Assembly: GCF_024713975.1 (NCBI RefSeq)
Contig: NC_091104.1
Span: forward strand, 17,441,580-17,505,579
Direction: 5' to 3'
DNA: 64,000 nucleotides
From: Paralichthys olivaceus
Lineage: Eukaryota; Chordata; Actinopteri; Pleuronectiformes; Paralichthyidae
Shown: positions 12,070-40,000 of the stretch, piece after piece
Layout of the letters: each line of letters opens with the position of its first letter
Numbering within the stretch: the first letter of the stretch is position 1
Program-made: the position numbers and the translations under genes
Notes under the pieces: model-generated
What the model saw: only the letters and a program-made list of their open reading frames with translations
Told to the model about the DNA's origin: nothing
Databases searched by the model: none

Positions 12070-12243
12070 GCTAGAGGTTTATCCCTGTTAATGAGGGAGT
12101 TTTTCCTCTCCACAGTCGCCAAAGTGCTTGCTCATTATGGGAACTGTTGGGTTTCTCTATATTTTGATTTTAAGGTCCTGACCTTCTATGTTAAGTGCCT
12201 TGAGATAATATATATTATGATTTGGCGCTATACAAATAAACTT
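12070..12243 (+). repeat. Teleost retroposon 3' tail ending in AATAAA
   Basis: Contains GGGAGTTTTTCCTCTCCACAG, CGCCAAAGTGCTTGCTCAT, GTTGGGTTTCTCT, AAGTGCCTTGAGATAA and TGATTTGGCGCTATACAAAT in order, ending in AATAAA. This is the widespread teleost LINE-type 3' tail, more complete than the copy at 1.96-2.08 kb. It begins about 230 bases after the tbpl1-like stop codon on the same strand, so its AATAAA could serve as that gene's polyadenylation signal. Confidence 0.8.
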
Positions 12244-12614
12244 AGAAAATTAGAAAGAAAGAACATGTTTATCAACAGGTTTGATCAGGCACCTGCCCCT
12301 CCCCCCACCCTGCCAGCCCGGCTGCAACCCCCCTCGTCTGCTCCCCCAATACACCACCAGGTGTATGCCAAACTTCATTGATTTTGTCTTGATCACCTGA
12401 TTTGACATTAAACAGAGTTGACATGAGGACATGTGGCTCACACACAGGCCTCCTGCAGTTGAGAGAACAAACCATGTGTCATTTCAGGTCATGATAAAAA
12501 TGCATGTGTTCTCCTCAACCCCTCCTCGGTCATCAGCTATCCTGTTTGCCCCTCTCCTTGCACCTCACTTGACGTTTTAGATTTAGCTCAGTGTGAATGC
12601 TTTAAAACAGTGAC

Positions 12615-12697
12615 AGGTGTGTCTGAGGTGTGTCTGAGGTGTGCCTGAGGTGTGTCTGAGGTGTGTCTGAGGTGTGCCTGAGGTGTGCCTGAGGTGT
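12615..12697. repeat. 12-bp minisatellite, about 7 copies
   Basis: Tandem units of GAGGTGTGTCTG with T/C variation at one position (GTGTCTG or GTGCCTG). Low divergence between units suggests a recent or still-expanding array. Confidence 0.95.
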
Positions 12698-12929
12698 CTT
12701 ACGTGATCTATATAACTATAGAAAAAAATACCCAGACAGTGGCAATGTGTGTCGCTATCATTGACGTTTGAACAGATAATTACTGGTTACAAATAACAAA
12801 ACCAGTGTCAGGAGGATTGATTCAGTCAAGGGTGGTTCAGCGTTGCATATATTTTATATTCGACTAAGGACGAACTTCATGCATGGATTAATATTCACAA
12901 GAGAGCGCAATGCAGTCGCCTCATGAAAC

Positions 12930-13135
12930 CCATTTTTTTATTTGGATCTCCACCAAATTATACATACTCAATGTGAAAAATGTTTCCTGGATCCGCCACC
13001 TGATCTGGATTCTCACCAAAATGTAATGGGTTCTTCCTTGACCCATACCATAACCCTTCATCAAGTTTCATGGTAATCCATTCAGTAGTTTTTGCCTAAT
13101 CCTGCTCACTGACAAACAGACAGATAAATCAAGGA
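12930..13135. repeat. Interspersed repeat, reverse-oriented teleost family
   Basis: Carries TGGATCTCCACCAAATT, GGATCCGCCACCTGATCTGG, ATCAAGTTTCATGGTAATCC and TCAGTAGTTTTTGCCTAATC. These hallmark words belong to a common teleost interspersed repeat; a related fragment lies at about 25.03-25.10 kb in the opposite orientation. Confidence 0.6.
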
Positions 13136-13811
13136 TATGACTCTTCTACTGCTCATACAGTTGTGGCCTTAAGTAAAATTACAAATTTCACACTTGCATT
13201 TACATCTATACATAGTATTTTTCAAAAAGTGATACAGCTGGTTTTAGTAAACGATCTCAATATTTTTTCCATAAACAAGAGCGGTTGGTTTAAACTACAA
13301 GTGTTCCTTTGAAACTCTGGATTTCCTGTCGCCACTGGTACAGATACGTTTCCACTATTAGATCTATTGCACCCTACAGAACCTGTTTCCATGAAACAGG
13401 TTGGCCACGACTCAAAAGCATCCATCACAGAAACCTGATTATAAAATTTCTGTCAGTGCCTGGACTAATTACTGACAATCGTTGAATAAAGGCTCCCTTA
13501 AAGCGTCTCAACATGTTACCATATCAAAACAGCAGCAGAGTGAGAAGGGACAATGCCATGAAGGAAAAATGTAACCCATCCAACTCACATAATAAATTAA
13601 ATAAATGAATCCATACTCATACAGTCCTTGATAAACAGAAAATAGTTGTGCGTGTGTGGGGGGGGTTTTCTGAAGCATTTGGATGACTCAGAGCAGATGT
13701 TAGGGGTGGACCACAAAACATTTGTTTTGACACCCAGCCCATACCTGCTCTGCAACTATCAGTCACATTTCATTACATGAGACCTACATCATATCATGCA
13801 GCACTGCTGTG

Positions 13812-13820
13812 TATAAATAG
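13812..13820 (+). promoter_or_regulatory. TATA box of the small 72-aa gene
   Basis: TATAAATAG is a near-perfect TATA box. A start about 30 bases downstream would give a short non-coding first exon ending at the GTGAGT donor at 13874. No CCAAT or GC box was identified with confidence upstream. A TATA-driven compact gene is more often inducible or tissue-restricted than housekeeping. Confidence 0.65.
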
Positions 13821-13988
13821 AATGAACACACACGTCAAACATCAGTCAGTTTGATTTTCGCACCAGGCAGATTGTGAGTGTTGTTCACTATTTTCTACTG
13901 CCTTTTGCAGGTTCAAGTTTTAAACCGATTGTTTCAATATTTTTGTCTCCAGGAAAAGATTTTCTACTGCAGCTGTCAACAAGACAAC

Positions 13989-14967
13989 ATGAGTGGGAGT
14001 AAGTCTCTTTGATAAACTGTTATATCTTTTACCAAAAAGTGCTTTGTATTGTTTTTCTGTTCAGAATGTCTAAACATGTCTATTGAACAAATTAACTAAA
14101 ATGATGGAGTCTGAATGTTTCCCCACCCACTGTACTTTATTCCACTTTCATGCACACATTTGGCTGCATCTTGTATTTGGTTATTGACTGTATAGTTGAG
14201 AATTGTATTATATTTTTATGATAACTGATTGCTTTTCACTTTGAATTAGTTGTTTTTATTATTATCATAATGGCGTATGCACACCCATGTGTAAACTTGA
14301 TTGACATAACAAATGATAAATACTAAGGATGAAACAGTTGTTAGTAATTTAATCATCCCTGTGTGGTTACTGTCAATAATTATGGAATATAAATTCAGTC
14401 CAGTAAATATATATATTTTTCAACTCTCATGACACGTTTGATTCATGTGTAATTTCTCAGTTAATTTAATTTTTAACTTTTTTTTCCTTTTTTGTTTCCA
14501 TCACAGACGGCAAACAAGTGAGTCTATTACTTTCTTCACACTTCTTTAGACTAACAGCATGAAAACATATTCTTATGAAGCCATTTTCTTGTCTTAGGAA
14601 AAGCCTGAAAGAGCACCTGAGGAACAGGAGGAAACTAGTGGAACGTCTGAATCAGACGGAGTAAGTCTTTCTTAACCTGCACTCGTTGCAAGATTCAGTC
14701 ATTTTCTAGAACCCCATGTTAATCTCACATTGTCTTTTGTAGGAAGAAGGAACGGGTGAAAAGGTAAAACTCAGACAACATTTTTATTTAAAAATATACA
14801 GCCATTAGTCTGTCTGTGTTTTCAGTTATTTATTTTATGTTTGTCCTTTGAAGGGAAAGAAGAAAGGTCATTCCCATGGACGAGGCCAAGGAGGAGAAAA
14901 AGGAAAAGGAAAAGGAAAAGGAGAAGAAAAGAGCAAAGGGCATGGTGGTGGTCGCCCCCAAAAATAA
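13989..14967 (+). CDS. Unrecognised 72-aa Gly/Lys/Glu-rich protein encoded in six exons
   Basis: A short non-coding exon (about 13845-13873) is followed by coding exons 13989-13998 (within exon 13953-13998), 14507-14517 (11 nt), 14598-14660, 14743-14763 (21 nt) and 14854-14967. Every intron is GT/AG, with donors such as GTAAGT, GTGAGT and GTAAAA, and the frame stays open to TAA. The protein starts MSGNGKQEKPERAPEEQEET, has an acidic Ser/Glu middle (TSESDGEEGTGEK) and ends in a basic tail with HSHGRGQGG, alternating GKGKGKG and GGGRPQK. There is no Cys and no signal peptide or membrane segment, so it should be disordered and cytosolic or nuclear. The overall acidic-to-basic design recalls small chromatin or RNA-associated proteins and some stress-induced glycine-rich fish proteins, but I do not recognise the family. 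Codon phase, TATA box and AATAAA together argue that it is real. It lies between the tbpl1-like gene and mthfd1. Confidence 0.75.
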
Positions 14968-15024
14968 GAAATCATTGATTCAAAATTCTGAGATTTACTG
15001 ATTGTAAAGAATATAAACATCTCT

Positions 15025-15030
15025 AATAAA
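15025..15030 (+). terminator. Polyadenylation signal of the small 72-aa gene
   Basis: AATAAA lies 58 bases after the TAA stop codon, giving a very short 3' UTR. A run of C and then A follows. Confidence 0.7.
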
Positions 15031-15059
15031 ACTAACCCCCAAAAAAGACAAGACTGGTT

Positions 15060-15830
15060 TATTGTTTATTCTCATAAATATATAAGTCAGTGACACATTC
15101 AATGAAAAAGGATGTAATCTTTCAGTTGATTGTGGTAATAAATTAATGATTATTATTATTATTAGTAGTAGTAGTATTGTTGTTGTTGCAAGATAAATGT
15201 CTAGTAAATATCAATACTCATCATAAATGACCAGTTTGGCTGTACATAATCTTGTTGGAAGAGGGCTACATTTTATGGTGGTAGATTAAAAGTACAAAAC
15301 TTTTGCTAAAAAAAGAGAAATATTCAGTTCTATATCTTTGCCTCATAGCAAGAAGGTCCTTGGTTTGACCTTTTTTGTTTGGAGTTGTGTGTGCATGTTT
15401 TCAACAGCCCTAAATTACCTGTGGGTGTGAACGTGTAAATGGTGTTGACTGACAACCTGTCCAGGTTGTATCCTGCTTCTTTTCCAATGTCAGCTTCAGC
15501 TCTCCTAAAACCCAATGACCGTATCTATTGAACTGCTGAGCTGACTGGTTTCTTCTTGTCCAACACATTTCATTATACTGTACCGCGTTAACTCCATATG
15601 GAAAATAAAACTTCAGGAAAGAAAAAAAAAACATCTGTAGACAGACAACGATGAAGAGGCAGATGCTCTAGACAGCTCAATATGCCGATGGTCTGAAATA
15701 ACCAACTTCAGAAAAGGCTTGAAACTGTAAGAACATAACAACAGAATAACTACACAACAAACCATCATACAAGAATATAAAAAAAAGTTTATAAAAAGAA
15801 TAAAAAGAATTGCTGATACATGTCTTTACA
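15060..15830. other. Intergenic stretch between the small gene and mthfd1
   Basis: AT-rich with a TTATTATTATTATTAGTAG patch near 15150. No coding exon or repeat family was recognised. Confidence 0.5.
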
Positions 15831-15840
15831 TCAAGAAGAC

Positions 15841-15846
15841 TTTATT
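15841..15846 (-). terminator. Putative polyadenylation signal of mthfd1
   Basis: TTTATT on the plus strand reads AATAAA on the minus strand, about 565 bases beyond the mthfd1 stop codon. This would make 15.83-16.41 kb the 3' UTR. Confidence 0.55.
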
Positions 15847-16409
15847 TGATCTTTCCTGACAGCAATGCAACTTTACCACAGTTCATTTTCACAGCAGTGC
15901 AGATTGGTCCAGCAATATTAGACAGTATTAGAAATATTCAGTTACAAATATGGGACAGCAAAACAGGACGCTCGACAGGCATTAGTAATGAAATCAGTCA
16001 AACAGAGAAAAATGATAAAGGAGACGCCCCTGATGTAGTGGATACGGTGGTTAATGCTCGAATCCAGATGTGTCACTACTGAGTTTTTGGTAGTTCTGAG
16101 ACCCTGTCTATCACAGACAACTTTTTTGATTAATTCATCAGCAACCCTCTGGGAAAAGCAAATCAATTATTTACAGATGTCATTGTCTGAGTGAAATGAC
16201 AAAGAAAAAGACACTAGCAGATTAGCGACACTTTCAGTAATTAGTCCGTCCCATTTTGGTAAGGCTCAGTTGAGGGCTGGGCTATGTCTATTCACTGAGA
16301 AATAAAGCAAACAGAAAGAGCAAAATACTGTTGAGATCAGCAACCCCCCCAAGAGATGTATGAGATGTAAATATGTGTTTTTAACTCATTACCATTGTAC
16401 AGTCCTCCT

Positions 16410-27984
<11,575 letters not shown>

Positions 27985-28310
27985 CTTTTTTGAAGGAAGT
28001 GCGTTGCTCCGTGATGTTGGGACCTGCTGCTCATTCGCCGCCTGACAAGAAGAAGAAGTGAAGCGTCCTGAGAACTTCGCCAAACTTCGTCTGGCGATAC
28101 GTTTGTGACGCAGGCTGCGTTCACACGTCAAGTGTAACCGCAGGAAAACTAGCGTGTGAACTTTCAGGAATAGCGTTGGACGTAAGCCCACGCCTGGGAG
28201 TGTGTCGACAGAAGGAGGGCGGGACTTGGAACGCTGTCAACTCCCGAGAGCCAATCGGATATCTATAATAACCGCCAGTGGAGGCTATTGACCAATAGCA
28301 TTAGAGGAGT
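27985..28310 (-). promoter_or_regulatory. mthfd1: Putative mthfd1 promoter
   Basis: The region upstream of the mthfd1 ATG is G+C- and CpG-enriched. It contains a GC box (GGGCGGG, 28217-28223) and two CCAAT words (28251-28255 and 28292-28296, plus strand). There is no obvious TATA box. c14orf28 starts about 1.4 kb away in the opposite direction, so this is a divergent gene pair. Confidence 0.55.
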
Positions 28311-28912
28311 GACTGCACAGCCTCTTAAAGCTGTATTACCTGGTTAATGAAGCCTTATCAGACATACTGTAACTTACTCACTGAACTTTATGACCTGGGT
28401 AAAAGTAAGAGTTTGTCTTTTTATATTTGGAAGTTAGACTTTTCATGATTTACAGATGAGTAAAGGGAAAGCAATTACCTCTTTGCAATTTTCCAATTAT
28501 TCTACCGCATGCAGTGAATTGTATTATTTGTATTAGTTTAAATATATTCAAGGCAACAAGACAGCTCATAAGTCAGTTTTCCACTAAAAGGCGATCACTT
28601 TTTAACAGACGATAACTTTTTGGCACTTTTTAGCAATATAATCTCACTTTATTTAAATCAATTTTCTCATAAGACGGATAGTTGGCATTCCATAAAGCAG
28701 TAAAAACATATTTAGAAGTGCAAAGCTAAGTAAATACATAAAAAAGTCTAAATAAATACATTAACTAAATGTCCAACATATTGTTTTGTTTAAGTGTCAA
28801 AACATTATTTGAATTCGAATTTGGAAGAAACACAATTCTTCATTATATTCTTAAAACTAATTAAACATGGTTCCTGTTTTTTTCATGTGCATGTATCTAT
28901 CATCCACCCATG

Positions 28913-28917
<5 letters not shown>

Positions 28918-28978
<61 letters not shown>

Positions 28979-29043
28979 TATCTTTCTCTCTCTCTATTTA
29001 TCTATCATCTCTTTATTTCTCTCTATCTATCTATCTATGTCTA

Positions 29044-29079
<36 letters not shown>

Positions 29080-29125
29080 CCTCGCTCTCTCCCTCTCTAT
29101 CTTTCCATCTCACACAAGAGAGGCT
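28918..29125. repeat. Compound CT / TA / CTAT microsatellite
   Basis: CT run, then a TA run, then CTAT and CT units. The Ser/Leu/Tyr/Ile-rich ORFs here come from the repeat. It sits between the mthfd1 and c14orf28 promoters. Confidence 0.95.
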
Positions 29126-29361
29126 GTAATTAGGCAGAGAGCCAGCAGGGGGCAGCCCTGCATGTACACAGCTCCTCTTTGACCTGTCAGCAGCAGCAGC
29201 AGTGTTTATGTTCCTGGGCCTGACGTGACGCTCACTGCAGGTTTGTTTTGATGCCAGCGGAGGTGTCATCACTGCCACTGTCATCAGAAAGAGCTAGAAA
29301 ACACTACACTCGTTTATCTGACGTTCACTACGACGTGAGACATGAAGAAACACCGGGAGCT

Positions 29362-32799
<3,438 letters not shown>

Positions 32800-35700
32800 A
32801 CTGTACGGAAAAAAGGATGATGAGCAGGAGTCGCACTAAGCATAAGAGTGAAAGCATTCATCACCCTCCCTATCATTATTTTGATATGACCCCATGTTTG
32901 GCGTTACATGATTGTAACTATCATCATTTGAATCTTTTAGTAATTCATGTCAGCATTTGCTTCCTGTAGGCTGTGAGAGTGCTTCACCTGAATGCTTACA
33001 GCAAGCTCACTGTGCAAAGTGAAAGTTACTTAACTTTTTTTAGGGGCATGCTTGGAATCCAAGAGTATAATGGACTATAATAGTTCTGGGTTGATAATCA
33101 TAAATGACCAAATCAATGAATAATGCACATTGTGTGAATTATCTGCCACAAACAAGGGACTGATTTGATTTTAAAAACATCATGGCTGTTACATTCATCG
33201 CAACAATAGGGGCATTTTCTATTAAGTACATTACATTGGCTGTGTACTACATTTGTACAGTTTTGTATGTGTCTGTTGAACTTTACATTTTTGCATATGA
33301 GCCCTTGCTTAAATTAAACTGGTGCTTTTTGTATGTACACTGTGGTGTGAGGGTCAGAAACAAGGTGAAAGTCCCTGTCAGGTTAACAGGTCAGCTTTGT
33401 TTCTTACCATGTTTGGGATGAGTGAATGTTAAAGTACTTTTAAATATTACTTGTTTGGCTTCCAGGCCACTAAGCTGGCAGCATTGACTCAGCACATACT
33501 GCATTCTCCTCCACAGAAGATATGCTACTTTTTATAACTTTAAAAAGTATTGTTGGTATCACACGGTGCCTCTGCCAATGAGTAAGTGAAAGTGAGCTCT
33601 GTTGAGCAAATTCCTTTAACAAGGCAAGTTTTTCTATGCAGACATTGTCTTTCAAATGAAAAATACAAATATTTTGGCCTACATGTGTATCGATTTATTG
33701 TGTTGCACGTGCACGTATGAACAGCGTTCAGAGGGTCAAAAGAGCAACATAACAGCAGACTACCTTTTAAGGCAGGCATTTTATTTTTAAACTGGGTACA
33801 ACTGCACCACACAAACTGACTAGAATGTATGTAAAATGTCTTCAATCAAAAACATGGTCAAAATGTGAAAAGCTACCGTTTTTCTACACCTAAGGTTATC
33901 TTGTACTTCCAGTATTAATCCACAGGATATAAAATTCAAGATCATCATCACCTCTACTCCGGACACACGATGGGGGGGAAACGTAAAAGAAGCAGAGTGG
34001 TCATTTGGCTAAACATTGACATCAGTTTCAAAAAGGATTTTTTTTCACACAAACATTAAGAGTGACAGGCCGTCGCCGACCAGGTGTTAGTCGTCGTCCA
34101 TCTGCTCTCTTTGAACAAGCACTTTGGTGAGAGTGGTGGCAAAAAAACATGACATTGGTTAGTTAGGCCATAACAAAAAAAATACAATATACAAACACAC
34201 CTTCCTTTTGCAGATTAACGTTTGCAGCTTTTCGTCAGCCTCGCTCTAAAAGTAGTAAGTATACACATCAGATAATCATGACATTACACGTAACATTGAC
34301 GCTAGATGAATCATGGCGGCAGCACATAAATCACGCCTGCATGATTTGTGCTATGATAAAGAGACCTTAACCAAATCTAATACAGTAGACAAAAAATATT
34401 AGGTTACAGTACATAAACAATACAAATTATAAATACAAATAAAAAGTGATTCACATCTTCATAAAGTAATTATGCAGGAACATACATTGGTTTGTTTATA
34501 CTCCACATGGTGATGAGAACAAGCTGCGACAAAAAAAGTTTCACCAGTGACACTCTGACCAACATACAAGGCAAATGTCATTAAAGTGGAAGAGCACATG
34601 TCCTGTGGGCCGTTTACATGACTGGTACATGGTAAAAACTGCTGATTTAATAATTATTTTAAAGTGTATACTTCAGTTTGGCCACCAATTAATTAAATTG
34701 TGAGCCAGCCATTAGATTCTAGCTAAATAAACATATGCCTTGTACACAATTAAACAGCATGCACAACAAAAAGTCATCACAAAATGTCTAGGATAGGTAG
34801 GATGACGCAAAGTCAATGGTACCAAAAGTGGCTGGACAGACATGCCATGTGAGGCGGTGGGGGGGGTTCAGCAATATGAAATGCCTTGGCTTTTTAAAAG
34901 AGACAAACACAAAACACACTCGTCTTCCACACAGGGAACAGAAAAACATGATCTTATTGCATTTTCTAAATGCCGTCAGCCTAAATTATAAAACATATGT
35001 ACAAATTACAATATGTATCAAACAGTTTGGTAAGTGCAATGCAGAGCTTGGTTTAAGTTTCTATGTGTGTGCAAACGTCAGTGCACAAAGCAACTCAAAA
35101 CTAGACTTGAACGTGGACAGTGACTCAACAAAGTCGCACCACGAGTAGTCATTTCCTATACTGGCACCCTCTCTATTGCTGTGCGTCGCTTGACCTGTCA
35201 GTCAGTGGAGCCCGAGGCTGCACACAGCGACACCCTCAGCCAGCCTGGGGTCATAACACACACCCAGGCGAGCAGTCCGAGTCTGCTAGTCAGGTCTCTC
35301 TTCCAGGACACTGTGACGACTTGGCCTGAGTTGGCTAGCACAGCACTTGGTGCTTTATCTTCCATCTCCATGACAGTATGGAAGAATATGATGCTAATAC
35401 ATTAGCAATAATTAAGTGTTTTAATTGTGGCAAAAGAGGGATGTGGTTTCTGGAGAAAAATAAAATAAGGTGCATGTTTTGGCACTTTACATTAAACTGT
35501 GAACCAATGACCTCAGACCTGATCTTACATGCAAGACCATAGCTGCATGTGGGTCACGTGGTTGGTAGCAGGTTGGCGAGCATGAAGACTACTTGACACA
35601 CCTGATCACAGAGCTAAGTGAGTGACATAGTACTGGCAACAGGCACTGAGACAATGGCAAAGCATGCTCATATCCTGCAGTAGGGATCATGTGAAGAAAA

Positions 35701-37025
35701 ATAAATGCCTACAAAAACATTTAATAAATAATAAAAAAAACAGTGCTGATTTTTTTGGGAAAGGGGGAATTATGAGGGCAGAAGTTTGTGGTTGTCCAAC
35801 CACAGACGTCCCTTTCAATACAATTTCATTTTATTGCATGGTTGGGGCCATTTAGGTTCTTAACCCATTTAAATGCACATAAATCAAGATTAAACATGTA
35901 ACGTTGCAGTGAAGCAGAGATTGACCTAATTGTGTGAGGCAACACAGACAAACAGCTGAATCCTGAATCCTAAATATAGCACCAGTTGGTATTGTGTACA
36001 GACCAAAGGGTGAACATTGGGCCAAGGTCGATTACAACTATTGTGAAGAGTAGCAAGTGCATGACCCGACCTCAAGAGGATGTAACAGAAGCAAGAACAT
36101 GGGGATTTTTTTTAACATGGCTCCAAGAATGAAGCAGAGACTAGTGGCAAACACTCTGAGGAGAATTCGTCATTCACCTCTTAATTGACCCTTGGAATCA
36201 AACTACATACGTACGTTCACACGCGCACTTAGTGACCCAGTGCAGAAAAAACATTTACAGGCAATGCACTATAGGATATATTCATCTATATATTTCATTT
36301 AGACCATTTACAATAGAGGAAAAAAGGCAGCCCTTTTTGAGAAAATATAAAGATTCCAACGTTTCTGTTTTGTGAAGCAGAACTCATGGGTCGCTGAGCC
36401 CCAGCATCGGTCCTGCACACAAACACGCAACAAAACAATCCTATCTGACATGCACGTACTCCTCGAGCATACACACAGACATACACACCGACATGGCCGA
36501 CAACCACATATTTCATACAAGTACACAAGCGGTGTTCGACTAAAGTTTGAAGATATGGTTCTGTTTGCAGCAGGGGAATTCAAGAAAAACAATTGTGGGT
36601 GTTAAATGGTATAATGGAAATAAAACACAAATGTTTGCTGACATAACAGAATTATGAAAAAAAGTGACAAGATTTCTCCCACAATCCTCTGGGAAATGGC
36701 TCAGAGTCCTTATTGTGGTCCAGCAGCAGTAGAGCGGTCGTCTCCTTGTGCCTGTGACAGCCGTCCAATTCTCTTACTTTCTCATCCAAGCAACTTTGTA
36801 GCTCTTCACCGTTGCAGCCATGTCTGTGGTCCCCCTCTCGCCAGCCAGCTTGCCTGGCACATTGATCCATCCAGCAGGCTCTCTATCTCTCCTCTGGTGT
36901 TCCCATTTCTGTGCAGCGCTACTCTGCACCTGGAGGATGAATGTGGGACGGAGGAGGAGACAACAAAAAAGAAAAGTCTTTGTGTCTAAGTTCTCTTATT
37001 GGGTCCTAGCCGGCTGGGCCATGGG
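32800..37025. other. Convergent 3' regions of c14orf28 (plus) and klhl28 (minus)
   Basis: No coding exon was recognised. An ATTAAA at about 33311-33318 could end c14orf28. Minus-strand AATAAA candidates (TTTATT on plus) lie near 35830 and 33780 and could end a long klhl28 3' UTR of 1.2 or 3.2 kb. ORFs here are short and without family similarity. The two transcripts may overlap if both use their distal sites. Confidence 0.45.
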
Positions 37026-40000
37026 TCAAAGGGCAGTCAGGCCAAAGTTACAACGGCAGTACAACATGCCGCTTGAGTCCAACCAGCTGTCTGAGATGGG
37101 GTCATAGCGCTGGACAGTGTTCAGGTAAGATGACCCGGAGTGACCTCCCACCACATAGAGGTAGTTGTCCACAATGGCAGAACCTACACCTGTAAAACAG
37201 TGATGTCACATGTGGCCAGTTAGAGGCATCATTTTCCCTTTATTTGATGCAATACTAACAATAGATGCATTACATCCTCCAAATGTTTAATACTACAAGA
37301 ATGACTAAGGCATGAACTCACCTGTGCGTGGCTCGTTCATCGGCCGACAGGCTGTCCACTGATTCTGGTGTGGATCATACCTCTCAATGCTGGACAGGTG
37401 TGACACTCCATTATGACCACCCACCACAAATATGAAGCCAAGCATGACGCCGACTCCAAAGTTGATTCTCTTATCTGCCATGGGGGCTACCATTTCCCAG
37501 GCATCCTTGCTGGGGTCGTACCGCTCCACGCTGCGTAGAACAAAAAACCCCACAATGGTTAAATATAAATGTCAGTTCACTCGAATAAGACATGTCACTT
37601 ACAGCTGATGGTATAGAGCTGTGCAGACAGTTGTGGTTTTATGTGCCTTGATTTGTAAAGCTCTTAACTGTTGTCAGATTATACTTGAACACACCAACAC
37701 GTTTTCAAACAAACATTACTCACAGATGCATTACCACACGTCAGGGTTATTATAGTTAACGAAAACTAAGACTAAAACTAAAGATGAAAAAATAATTTAG
37801 TTACTACAATGAACAATGCAAAACTAAAACTAAACTGCAGATAAATTCAGCTTCGTTTTCGATTCGTTTTCTCCCTCGATTACTGCCTGTCCTGCAGGTG
37901 ATGGTTAAAGAATGAAATTAAAGGACTTGATAAACCCTATTTGGTGTCACACGTTGTTTCATCCTTTTTCAGCTTCTACAAGTCAAGGCTTTCTCTTAAT
38001 ACCTGGACAAACTAAAACTAAGACTAAAACTAAATAAAAACTAGTCGATTCCTCAAAATAAAAAACTAAAACTACAAAATCACTTGTTGAACTAACTAAA
38101 ACTAAACTGAAATAAAAAAGCAAAATGAAAAATTAAATAAAAATAAAAAAATATGAAAATTTCAAAACTATAATAACCTTGCCACACATCAAATCATGTA
38201 CCATTAGATAATACATCTATACAGCATATCCTATGAGAGTTACAGGGGGAGCTGGAGCCAATCCCAGCTGACATTGTGCAAGAGGCGGGGGACACCCTGG
38301 ACAGATCTCCCAACATATAGAGACAAAAAAACATTTCGCAGCTATAGTCAATTTTAAGTCTTCAATTAACCTGACATCAATCTGCTTGTCTTTGGACCAT
38401 GGATAGTCAGAGTACCCTGAGAAACCCCACGCGGATACAGAGAGAACATGTTAACTCTGCACAGAAGAACCAGTCAGGATTTGAAGAGAGAACCTTCTTG
38501 TCGTGAGGCGACACACCCGCAACATATATGATAGCAGATAAGAAACTATAAGGTAATGAAGTCGCAAATTTTAATTCAAGGCTTGACTTAGATACTAATA
38601 TCTTTGGTTATTCAGTAACTTGCAGGCCAGTAGGTTTTTGATATAGTTCACAGCTCCCTGCAATATTCTAGCTTCAGACTGTCTGTAAACTGACTTCCTA
38701 TTATTGTCTGACTTCAAGTTTCTCCAAGCAAAACATGTACACACATTTAAAAGCGCTTGAGTTTAAATATGTAGAAAATTGGCTGTGACAAGCAAAAAAC
38801 ACCCTGCGAAAGATTTAAAAGCAGTAAATCTATATACGCACAGGTTTATTTCAGCACTACTGTAGGTAAAAAGCAGCAATTACTCATTAGACTGTAGAGG
38901 GTAAGTGCTTAGTTTAGATCATCTCATAACAAACACAGTCAAAAGAAACCCTGGCAATATGGGGTTGTTTTGCAGTGTGCTAGGACATATAAGCCACTGG
39001 GAAGAAAAAAATATATAGTCCCCAAAGATTCTTTGTCCAAACACATTCTCCTGAGGAGTTTCAGGAGTCAAGGAAACGAGCAACAGAGACACGGCTCTCT
39101 AGAGACCTACAGCAACAATAGTCAGGCAACCACTCGCGCTCCAACTCCTCTTCACTCATTAACAGGTTCCTGATCATTTTCTCAGAGACACTTGACATCC
39201 GTCACTTGATTGCCAGTTCTATTAAATAACCATTAAATAACTACGAGACCCTGAGAGAGAGTTGGGTTAGGAGGTCTCAGATGGGTGACAAGCTTTTCAC
39301 TGGGATCAAGGTCTATTTTAAAAAGGTGCGACAGAGCACCACAACCTTACAACACTTAGGTCAAGTGTAGGAACAAAATGACAGTTAGTTGCAGGTTTTG
39401 ATTGTATGTGGCGTTCTACAGTCTCCACGTTGTAGAGAGATTCCAGTGGAAGAGGTGTATCATAACATATGAAGATACTTGTTCATTTTTGAGAATATAT
39501 TTCATGCAACCTACAAAATTGTACAGGGTCTGCAGGATTGTGTTATTTACAGTTTAGACACAGACAGGGTTATGGCACTTTATCGTTTCCATACGGGTTC
39601 ATTTAACTCGTAATGTTAAGAACATCCCTACTGTATATTTTCGTAAAACCCACAAGCAGATAACATCTATTTCAGCAGGTAAAACAACAGGTATCATAAC
39701 CATTCTCAGTGGATTTACCTGTTCATGTGGGCTGGGCCATACCCTCCAATAGCATACACCATGCCATCCAGCACAGCAGTGGCGAAGCAGCTGCGGGACT
39801 TTGTCATGGGTGCCACTGGCTGCCACTCCTTCAACTTAGGGACATATTTCTCCACCGACTGCAGGTAATACTGGCCGTCATAGCCCCCCAGAGCATACAG
39901 CTCTCCTGCCAGCACCACCACGCCAAGGGTGCTGCGGCACTCGGCCATGCGCTCCACTGAGGACCAGGTGTTGCTTTCGGGGTCCCAGCTCTCCACTGTG

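Noticed and set aside
28794-29133. Ser/Leu-rich plus-strand ORFs upstream of c14orf28
   Set aside because: Products of the CT/TA/CTAT compound microsatellite.
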